The notes under the pieces: model-generated | The model's database searches: none | Seen by the model: only the letters and a program-made list of their open reading frames with translations | Told to the model about the DNA's origin: nothing | Assembly (NCBI GenBank): GCA_964453155.1 | Contig: CAYVQU010000006.1 | Span: 1 to 64,000, forward strand | DNA length: 64,000 nucleotides | Origin: CAYVQU01 sp964453155 | GTDB taxonomy: Bacteria > Chloroflexota > Anaerolineae > Anaerolineales > UBA11858 | Direction of reading: 5' to 3' | Shown here: positions 42,531 to 49,165 of the stretch, one piece after another | Position numbering within the stretch: the first letter of the stretch is position 1 | Layout of the letters: each line of letters begins with the position of its first letter | Program-made: the position numbers and the translations under genes

Positions 42531-43016
42531 ATGTTCTCTTCCGAGAAACTACAGCAAATTCCTTATTTTTCAAAATTGAATGAGGAGCAAGTTGAATGTT
42601 TGCTGGGGGCTTCCTTGCTGCGCACTGCGAACCGCGGCGAATTTTTATTTCACCGCGGAGATTTTCTCCACCATTTTTATCTGGTCGAAACAGGGGAATT
42701 CGAAATTATTTTTGAATCGCCAAAACTTTCAGTTGAATATGAAAGCCACGGTCAACCGAGTCAACTTGAGACCGAACAGGTGAGGTTATCTCGAGTCGCA
42801 CCCGGGCAAATTATGGGCTGGTCGGGATTGGTGCCACCACACCAGGCCACTTCAGGGGGCAGGGCGCTCCAAACCAGCAAAATAATCGCGTTTGACTGTC
42901 AAAAATTGCTCCAATATTTTGAGCAAGACTGCAATTTTGGCTTCCTAATGATGCAAACAGCTGCTCTCGTAATTGGGCTGCGGCTCCAGGATATTTATAA
43001 AGGCGGTGCCGAATGA
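42531..43016 (+). CDS. Cyclic-nucleotide-binding-fold protein 1
   Basis: The 161-residue protein has a single CRP-like cNMP-binding fold (jelly roll with F-L-F-H-R-G-D, V-E-T-G-E-F-E-I and P-G-Q-I-M-G-W-S), followed by about 30 helical residues, and no helix-turn-helix. It cannot bind DNA by itself. The classic phosphate-binding arginine of CRP is not evident, so the ligand may not be cyclic AMP. The ATG at 42531 has GAGGAGG upstream. It overlaps its paralogue by ATGA. Confidence 0.85.
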   Translation: MFSSEKLQQIPYFSKLNEEQVECLLGASLLRTANRGEFLFHRGDFLHHFYLVETGEFEIIFESPKLSVEYESHGQPSQLETEQVRLSRVAPGQIMGWSGLVPPHQATSGGRALQTSKIIAFDCQKLLQYFEQDCNFGFLMMQTAALVIGLRLQDIYKGGAE

Positions 43017-43462
43017 TTACGCCCGAACTGATCAATCGCTATCCTTTTTTCGCAGACCTAGAACTCCATCAACTCGAGGCCTTGGCTCGAGTTGCAGAGG
43101 GGATTACGGCTGAAACCGGAGAAATGATCTTCAAAGAGGGGACTGAACTGCGGTATTTCTACATTGTGGTGGAAGGTGCGGTGGGGATTGTGCTCGAAAA
43201 AGAGGGGAAACCAGATACGGTCATCAGCGCAGTCGGACCCGGGCATGTCTTTGCCTGGTCAGCGTTGGTCCCACCCCATCTAGCAACTGCCAGTGCCAAA
43301 GCATTAACCCCGTGTTGGTTAATCACGTTTGACCGTAAAAAACTCATCCATGAATTCCAGAAAGACTGCCGCTTTGGCTACCGGATGATGGAAAAAATCG
43401 TCCAAATCAGTCGTGACCGGCTGTTGGATGCCCGGTTGGAGTCGCTGGTTTTCATGGCGTAA
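43013..43462 (+). CDS. Cyclic-nucleotide-binding-fold protein 2
   Basis: The 149-residue protein is a paralogue of the preceding one: a cNMP-like fold (M-I-F-K-E-G-T-E, V-E-G-A-V-G-I, P-G-H-V-F-A-W-S-A-L-V-P-P-H) with a short C-terminal helix and no DNA-binding domain. The two share the W-S-x-L-V-P-P-H block. ATGA overlap implies coupled translation and perhaps a heterodimer. They lie between hydrogenase maturation and the cytochrome b complex, suggesting a sensory role on respiratory proteins. Confidence 0.85.
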   Translation: MITPELINRYPFFADLELHQLEALARVAEGITAETGEMIFKEGTELRYFYIVVEGAVGIVLEKEGKPDTVISAVGPGHVFAWSALVPPHLATASAKALTPCWLITFDRKKLIHEFQKDCRFGYRMMEKIVQISRDRLLDARLESLVFMA

Positions 43463-43782
43463 CTTCAAACCGCATCATTTGAATGTGGGTTAATCTAACC
43501 AAATTTGGTAATCCTCGGTTCTCTAATGAATGGGGATTAAATGACATGATCTATAAAAAATTCAGAAGGGTGGCATTTGTTTCTGTTTAAACACGAGAAA
43601 TGAAAATTTTTTTCCGAAAAAACCATCAAACTCAATAACTAGTTCAGTTTTCGCAATCAATCAGGCTTCCCAATTGAATACTAATGACATTTATCGTCAT
43701 GAATTATGACGATATTTTATTGGAATTAGAATATCATTAAATTGAATAAATAGTTTTTGTTTCTGCTTTTAGGAGCGTTTTT
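43463..43782. other. Intergenic region upstream of the cytochrome b operon
   Basis: No gene is present in these 320 bp, which are AT-rich. The clearest signal is the 23-bp palindrome at 43692-43714. A T-rich block (about 43600-43625) and TAGGAG just before the cyt b ATG are also seen. Confidence 0.6.
43692..43714. promoter_or_regulatory. TATCGTCAT palindromic operator
   Basis: TATCGTCAT (43692-43700) is the exact reverse complement of ATGACGATA (43706-43714), with GAATT between. It lies 69 bp upstream of the cyt b ATG in an AT-rich promoter region, so it is a good operator candidate. The binding protein is unknown. Confidence 0.55.
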
Positions 43783-44799
43783 ATGAAAAATCTCCCCCGC
43801 CGAATAATTATTATCGGCATATTTTTCGTCATTTTGGCGGCCTGGGCCGGATTCACATCGCGACAGGTTACCGCCAGCGAAAAACCACTACCACCCGATC
43901 ACCCGGAATGGGCTGCGGCAGATTTAACCACAGACACCCTGGAATCCGCCGTTGCGCTCCCAGCCGCAGCACTACCCCCTCCCGCGAAACAAGATCCCTG
44001 TCTGCACTGCCACATCAAAGGGGAAGAAACCGGCATGTGGACGCCCCTGGCCCGGTGGGTGGTTTTCCTAACCATGGTGGGTGTTTTTGGGTTTGGCATT
44101 CTCCGCACATCCAGTGCCTTCCGCAAACGGATGCCGTGGAAACCGATTCCAGAACGAGTCGGTGATTGGTTAGAAGAACGGCTCCAATATAAAGAACCCC
44201 TATCCAAGGTTTTGGATAAACCTGTCCCCGAGTGGCAGCGGCGGTGGTGGTACTGTTTGGGCGGTCTGACATTTTTCTTCTTCGTCGTTCAAGGGATTAC
44301 GGGAATTATGTTGGCGTTCTACTATAAACCTACGCCCGAAGCCGCCTATGCCAGCATTCAGTTCATCGAAACTCAGGTTTATTTTGGCCGGGCTATCCGC
44401 ATGATCCATCACTGGTCGGCGAATGGGATGGTTTTGATGTGTTTTGCCCATATGCTGCGAGTGTTCATCACGGGAGCTTACAAAAATCCCCGCGAACTTA
44501 ACTGGGTAACCGGTGTGACACTGTTTGTGATGACATTGGCCTTTGGCTTTACCGGCTACCTGCTCCCTTGGGATCAACGGGCCTATTGGGCCACCACTGT
44601 CGGCTCAGAAATTGCAGGTGGAATTCCAGTGATCGGCAATCTGGCCCTGGTCTTCCTGCGAGTTGGTTGGGATATCACTGCCCTGACCCTGAGTCGGTTT
44701 TATGCCCTCCATGTCCTGATCATCCCACTGATCACCGTAGCCATGATGGGGGCTCATTTCATCATGATCCGACGACAAGGAATTATGAAACCGCTATAA
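43783..44799 (+). CDS. Cytochrome b6-type protein with N-terminal CXXCH heme c motif
   Basis: The 338-residue protein has a signal or anchor helix (7-24), an extracytoplasmic segment with a heme c motif Cys73-L-H-Cys76-His77, a second helix (about 90-107) and a cytochrome b6 domain from about 150. The b-heme histidines are His209/His223 and His310/His325; the second pair has the 14-residue gap of b6 rather than bc1-type cytochrome b. It forms the quinol-oxidising core with subunit IV and Rieske downstream. The fused heme c could accept electrons from Rieske in place of a separate cytochrome f or c1, which is absent here. Confidence 0.9.
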   Translation: MKNLPRRIIIIGIFFVILAAWAGFTSRQVTASEKPLPPDHPEWAAADLTTDTLESAVALPAAALPPPAKQDPCLHCHIKGEETGMWTPLARWVVFLTMVGVFGFGILRTSSAFRKRMPWKPIPERVGDWLEERLQYKEPLSKVLDKPVPEWQRRWWYCLGGLTFFFFVVQGITGIMLAFYYKPTPEAAYASIQFIETQVYFGRAIRMIHHWSANGMVLMCFAHMLRVFITGAYKNPRELNWVTGVTLFVMTLAFGFTGYLLPWDQRAYWATTVGSEIAGGIPVIGNLALVFLRVGWDITALTLSRFYALHVLIIPLITVAMMGAHFIMIRRQGIMKPL

Positions 44800-44863
44800 A
44801 GGTGGCTGGATAATTAGATACCCGTTATCTGGTAACTATTCACCTACTCCGCAGGAGTTTTCT

Positions 44864-45268
44864 ATGACTGAAGAAAAATCACATTTAGACGAACGCACGG
44901 TCCCCTTCTGGCCCGATCACCTGCTCTATGAGGCCAAAGTGGCACTGTGGTTTGGGATTGGATTGATCATTATCGGTATCGTAGGGTTGTTTATCCCGGT
45001 AGGCTTAGGTGATCCTGCTGATCCAATAGTTACGCCCGAACACACCAAGCCGGAGTGGTATTTTCTGGCATTGTTCCAATTATTAAAGTATTTACCTAAA
45101 ACGATTGGAGCGGTCTTACCCGTCTTATTGGTCTTATTGGTGACGTTTTGGCCGTTTTTGGATAACAAACAGGACCGATCCAAGCTGACTACACGCAACC
45201 GATTAATCGCTACGGCGGTAATGGTAGTCATAATCATTATTTTGACAATTCTTGGGGAGGTGACCTGA
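44864..45268 (+). CDS. Cytochrome b6f-type subunit IV
   Basis: The 134-residue protein corresponds to the C-terminal half of cytochrome b (PetD-like). It has H-T-K-P-E-W-Y-F-L, the Qo-site P-E-W-Y motif, and two to three helices (about 26-48, 80-97, 108-130). The AGGAG six bases upstream supports the start. The stop overlaps the Rieske start as TGATG. Confidence 0.9.
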   Translation: MTEEKSHLDERTVPFWPDHLLYEAKVALWFGIGLIIIGIVGLFIPVGLGDPADPIVTPEHTKPEWYFLALFQLLKYLPKTIGAVLPVLLVLLVTFWPFLDNKQDRSKLTTRNRLIATAVMVVIIIILTILGEVT

Positions 45269-45711
45269 TGGCTAAAAAATTCACCCGCCGCGAATTCTTG
45301 AAACTCACTAATCGGATTTTAGCCGCGACTGGTCTAACAGCCCTCCTCGGTCCCGTAGTAGCCTACTTTTATCCCCCTAATTTGGAGGAAACGCCCTCCG
45401 ATCCAGTTTTGGTCGCCCCAGAAAACGAGTTAGCGGTGGGAGAAAGCAAAACCGTAAAATTTGGGCGCTATCCAGCCATCGTAATCAATACTGACGGGGG
45501 CCTAAAAGCATATTCGGCGGTTTGCACGCACTTTGCCTGCATCGTGATGTGGGAACCGGAGGAAAATTGGATCGCCTGTCCTTGTCACGCTGGATTTTTT
45601 AATGTGGATAATGGATCAGTCATCTCCGGTCCCCCTCCGACGGGACTGGCTCATCTCGAAACCGAAATCGTTGACGGCAATATTTATGTGAAAGCGGGAG
45701 GTGAGGCGTGA
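45268..45711 (+). CDS. Rieske [2Fe-2S] protein
   Basis: The 147-residue protein has a Tat signal, T-R-R-E-F-L-K-L, that doubles as a membrane anchor (about 18-35), and the Rieske ligands C-T-H-F-A-C and C-P-C-H-A-G. The first box has Ala where Gly is usual. It oxidises quinol with cytochrome b and passes electrons to a c-type heme. Its end overlaps the next gene as GTGA. Confidence 0.94.
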   Translation: MAKKFTRREFLKLTNRILAATGLTALLGPVVAYFYPPNLEETPSDPVLVAPENELAVGESKTVKFGRYPAIVINTDGGLKAYSAVCTHFACIVMWEPEENWIACPCHAGFFNVDNGSVISGPPPTGLAHLETEIVDGNIYVKAGGEA

Positions 45712-47618
45712 GTGAGAATAGTGGGAAGTGGATAGTGGGCAGTGGGAAGTGGGCGGTTGATTGGGCTGTGATTTGGGACAATATCAAGGAACTGGTGATT
45801 CACGCGGTTGGGCAGGTGCGGATTTGGAAGAATATATATGGGGGGATCATGCACTTCCTGATTTTCTGGGGAGTCCTGATTCAGGTCGTGGGTACGGCGA
45901 TCAATATCCAACAGATGGCGCTATTTACCCCCTGGGCACTCACCTGGCCCCGAGAAAGCTTTTACCTGACGTATGAATTTTTGATGGATTTGGCCGGGGT
46001 TTTCATCCTGGTGGGGATCATCATGGCGTTTGTGCGCCGGTTGATCACCAAACCAACACATTTGGGATCAAAATGGGATGATTATTACGTCCTGACGATG
46101 TTTTTGCTGATCGCTATCGCCGGATTCTTCAATGAATCAATGCGTCTGATATCGGTCAATCCCCAGTGGCGAGAAATATCATTCTTTGGCAATCTAGTCG
46201 CCAGTGGGCTGGAGGGCATGGGGGTTACGCAGCAAGTCGCGTTCCGCCTGCAGCCTGTCTTTTTATTCCTTCACATGGGATTGGCTATCACCCTGACGAT
46301 CAGCCTGCCCTTCACCAAACTGCGCCATTTGGTGATGACTCCGTGGAACATCATCCGCCGCCCGCGCCGAGAGATGGGCGCCCTGGAAAAAATTGAAGAT
46401 ATCGAAGAGACCGAGATTTTGGGCCGCACCCAAATCAATGAATTTGCCCCTCAACAATTACTCTCTTTCGAAGCCTGTCTTGACTGTGGGCGCTGCGAGG
46501 AAGTCTGTCCAGCCACGATGGCCGGGATGAATTATTCCCCGCGAACGCTGATCCAGTCGTTACGCGGTTTTTTCGCCGAGGAACTGATCCAACCCAATGG
46601 TAATGGACATAAAGAACTTAATGCCGACTCAGTTGGGGAAGATTTATGGGGCTGCACGACTTGTGGGGCCTGCCTGACCCGCTGCCCAGCCTTGATCAAC
46701 CCGCCGGAGCAAGTCGTTGAGTTACGTCGGGCACAAGTCTTGATGACAGGCCAAATGTCCAAGCAGGTTGGCGATACCCTGCGAAACTTCGAACGGCAGG
46801 GCAATCCGTGGGGAATGCCGCCGGAAAACCGGTTAGCATGGGCGGAGGGAATGAATGTCCGCGAGCTGGCTCCTGGTGACGAGGTCGATGTACTCCTGTA
46901 TATTGGCTGCGCGGGCGCCTACGATGACCGCAACAAAAATGTCACCCAATCTTTCGTGCGGCTGCTCCAAAAAGCGGCGGTTGATTTTGGGGTTTTGGGT
47001 TTCGATGAGATGTGCTGCGGCGAAACGGCCCGACGGATGGGACACGAATATATTTTCCAGGTCTTTGCTGAGCAAAACATTGAAATATTTGAATCCGTCA
47101 AATTCAATCGAATCGTCACCCAATGTCCGCACTGCTTTAACACGCTGAAGAATGAGTATCCCCAGATGGGAGGCGAGTATGAAGTGCTGCACTACGCCGA
47201 GTTTTTGAATGATTTGAGAGCAAACGGAAATTTAGGGGAGTGGGGACAGGGGAGCAAGGAGGCCGGGGAAAAACTAGCCTACCACGATTCGTGTTACTTG
47301 GGTCGGTATAATAATCTCTTCGAGGCCCCGCGGGAATTGTTAGATGCCGCCGGAGCAAATCGGACTGAATTTAAACGACACGGTGAGAATAGTTTTTGCT
47401 GCGGAGCTGGGGGCGGTGGGATGTGGATTGAGGTCGATCCGGACACTCGCATCAACCAGAACCGGTTGGAGCAAGCTTTGGCGGCCAAGGCAAAAACCGT
47501 TGCGACCGCCTGTCCATACTGCCTGATCATGTTTGATGACGCGGTACGATCAAAGGGTGTTGGGGAGGAGATTCAGATACTGGATATCGCCGAAGTTTTA
47601 GAAAGGCACTTAGACTGA
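45708..47618 (+). CDS. Membrane HdrD-like protein with NarI-type domain (both CCG motifs intact)
   Basis: The 636-residue protein has an N-terminal cytochrome b-like membrane region (about 45-215), [4Fe-4S] motifs (C-L-D-C-G-R-C-E-E-V-C-P and C-T-T-C-G-A-C-L-T-R-C-P), and two intact CCG domains: I-G-C-A-G-A-Y with M-C-C-G and C-P-H-C, then D-S-C-Y-L-G with F-C-C-G and C-P-Y-C. The GTG start follows GGAGG and overlaps the Rieske stop. The first 18 codons are a GTGGGAAGTGG-type low-complexity tract and codons near 510 are GGGGAGTGGGG-like. It probably moves electrons between the Rieske/b quinone pool and soluble thiol or Fe-S donors. Confidence 0.9.
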   Translation: MSENSGKWIVGSGKWAVDWAVIWDNIKELVIHAVGQVRIWKNIYGGIMHFLIFWGVLIQVVGTAINIQQMALFTPWALTWPRESFYLTYEFLMDLAGVFILVGIIMAFVRRLITKPTHLGSKWDDYYVLTMFLLIAIAGFFNESMRLISVNPQWREISFFGNLVASGLEGMGVTQQVAFRLQPVFLFLHMGLAITLTISLPFTKLRHLVMTPWNIIRRPRREMGALEKIEDIEETEILGRTQINEFAPQQLLSFEACLDCGRCEEVCPATMAGMNYSPRTLIQSLRGFFAEELIQPNGNGHKELNADSVGEDLWGCTTCGACLTRCPALINPPEQVVELRRAQVLMTGQMSKQVGDTLRNFERQGNPWGMPPENRLAWAEGMNVRELAPGDEVDVLLYIGCAGAYDDRNKNVTQSFVRLLQKAAVDFGVLGFDEMCCGETARRMGHEYIFQVFAEQNIEIFESVKFNRIVTQCPHCFNTLKNEYPQMGGEYEVLHYAEFLNDLRANGNLGEWGQGSKEAGEKLAYHDSCYLGRYNNLFEAPRELLDAAGANRTEFKRHGENSFCCGAGGGGMWIEVDPDTRINQNRLEQALAAKAKTVATACPYCLIMFDDAVRSKGVGEEIQILDIAEVLERHLD

Positions 47619-47641
47619 GTGTTTGGCAACCACAAATATTT

Positions 47642-47675
47642 CTCCCGAAGGTATTAAGCCTTCGGGAGTTTTTTT
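47642..47675 (+). terminator. Rho-independent terminator of the cytochrome b-HdrD operon
   Basis: CTCCCGAAGG (47642-47651) pairs with CCTTCGGGAG (47659-47668) and is followed by seven T. The 15 bases before it (GTGTTTGGCAACC right after the stop) resemble the start of the double-hairpin repeat family. Confidence 0.9.
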
Positions 47676-47720
47676 AGACGAAGATATTCCGCACATTGTT
47701 GAAAAAAGTGTGAGTACCCC

Positions 47721-47818
47721 AGACCCCAGGGGTTTTCAAAAACAACATTACACCCCCAAGCTGTGATGCTATTGACAGATTTCGATCATAGAGTGTTCCC
47801 CGGAAACCCCTGGGGTCT
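47721..47818. repeat. AGACCCC inverted repeat, copy 1
   Basis: AGACCCCAGGGGTTT (47721-47735) is the exact reverse complement of AAACCCCTGGGGTCT (47804-47818), enclosing 68 bp without a gene. The same arms enclose 35 bp at 53897-53961. Confidence 0.85.
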
Positions 47819-47847
47819 CCGATTTTACACTGTAATAATAATCAAAC

Positions 47848-48183
47848 TTATGAAAACACCTGATCGTCAAAATAATATCCCCGGCCACGACAATTTTTCA
47901 CATATCTGGGATTGGCAGGATCCGGCTCGATTTTCCGGCGCAGACGAGCAATATTGATGCGTAATAATTCAGGATAATCATACCCAGACCCCCAAACTGC
48001 GGCCAATAATTCATCATTCGATATGGGTTTCCCAGGCCTTTCAAGTAAACGCCCCAACAAGCGGAACTCAGTCGGCGTTAGTTTAGATTCTTTCCCAACG
48101 ATCGTTACAGTCTGATTTTTCACATCTACCAAGACTGCGCTCATCATTGGAATATTGTGTTGCATTTCTGACACATTCATCAT
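47848..48183 (-). CDS. Stand-alone winged-helix (OmpR C-terminal type) protein
   Basis: The 111-residue protein is a Trans_reg_C DNA-binding domain: L-T-P-T-E-F-R-L-L, the recognition helix L-R-I-N-I-A-R-L-R-R-K-I, and the wing R-G-x-G-Y-Y-F. There is no receiver domain; a short 30-residue N-terminus precedes it. The start ATG is chosen because AGGAGG lies eight bases upstream. It may act as an orphan regulator of adjacent respiratory genes. Confidence 0.88.
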   Translation of the reverse strand: MMNVSEMQHNIPMMSAVLVDVKNQTVTIVGKESKLTPTEFRLLGRLLERPGKPISNDELLAAVWGSGYDYPELLRINIARLRRKIEPDPANPRYVKNCRGRGYYFDDQVFS

Positions 48184-48508
48184 GGTATCCCTCCTAAAAC
48201 TACTATTTGGCAACATTGAAATCGTCATTTTTCTCCTATCTAAAAGTATCTCATCGATAAGACCAATATTAGACTGGTTATTCAGTTGAGCAATATTTTT
48301 TTAAAGAATCATACGAACCATATGGGATCAAAAAAAACAGTGATGAGGCTAAAAGGGTCATTCGCAACTAGGGCGCGCGAACAACCCCGTTCTACCTTAC
48401 CATTTTTAATTTTGGCATATATTGGGTTCGATTGAAATACGTAAAATTACGGTATTGGGGGATTGGTTCGTTTGTTGGATAGTTGGTTGGTTACGACGAA
48501 CGGTGGGA
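48184..48508. other. Intergenic region with GTTGGNTAG low-complexity tract
   Basis: No gene is supported in these 325 bp. The part near 48461-48500 is a GGTTGG/TTGTTGG tract like those at 59561-59605. An AT-rich stretch near 48230-48310 may hold the winged-helix gene promoter. Confidence 0.5.
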
Positions 48509-49165
48509 CTATTTCATTCCCGGCGGTTGAATCCCTCTTTCAATAGCAAACCGCACCAATTCGGCAGTAGATCTGAACCGCAGCTTCTTCATCAGATTAG
48601 CCCGGTGCATTTCTACAGTTCGGGGACTAAGCGAGAGACGTTGCGCAATCTGCCGGTTGGTCAGGCCTTCAGTAACCAAATATAAGATCTGTTGCTCGCG
48701 GAAAGTTAGGGTCTTCTGGCGCGCGGACGAATCTTTGATTGCTAATTGTTGATAGTTTTCAAGTAGATTTTCCGATAGAGGCGGGCTGAGATATTTTCGT
48801 CCTTGCAGAACAGCATTTATGGCTGCAATTAAATCTGAGGAGGCTGAGCGTTTTAGCACATAGGCTTGGGCTCCTGCCTGAAGGGCCTCGGCCACATAGG
48901 CTTCTGTAGCGTGCATAGACAGGATGATCACTTGGGTCCGCACAGCCGCGCGTTGAATCTGGCGGGCAATTTCCAAACCGCCGATTCCCGGAAGCACCAA
49001 ATCAAGTATGATGAGCGCGGGTTCATATTTTTTAACTAGGGGCAAGACGGCCAAACCGTCTCCGGTTTCAGCGATTATTTCCAAAGCAGGTTGGGCACTA
49101 ATCACCCCCCTAAGACCATCCCTAACGATGGGATGGTCATCTGCCAAAATGATTTTAACGCTCAT
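48509..49165 (-). CDS. NarL/FixJ-family response regulator
   Basis: The 218-residue protein has a receiver domain (Asp55 in I-L-D-L-V-L-P-G) and a LuxR-type helix-turn-helix (T-F-R-E-Q-Q-I-L...L-T-N-R-Q-I-A-Q-R-L-S-L-S-P-R-T-V). The ATG 49163-49165 starts inside the end of the kinase gene (11-bp overlap), so the pair is translationally coupled. It is likely the output of the multisensor kinase and may control the dms-like operon downstream of it in the chromosome. Confidence 0.94.
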   Translation of the reverse strand: MSVKIILADDHPIVRDGLRGVISAQPALEIIAETGDGLAVLPLVKKYEPALIILDLVLPGIGGLEIARQIQRAAVRTQVIILSMHATEAYVAEALQAGAQAYVLKRSASSDLIAAINAVLQGRKYLSPPLSENLLENYQQLAIKDSSARQKTLTFREQQILYLVTEGLTNRQIAQRLSLSPRTVEMHRANLMKKLRFRSTAELVRFAIERGIQPPGMK

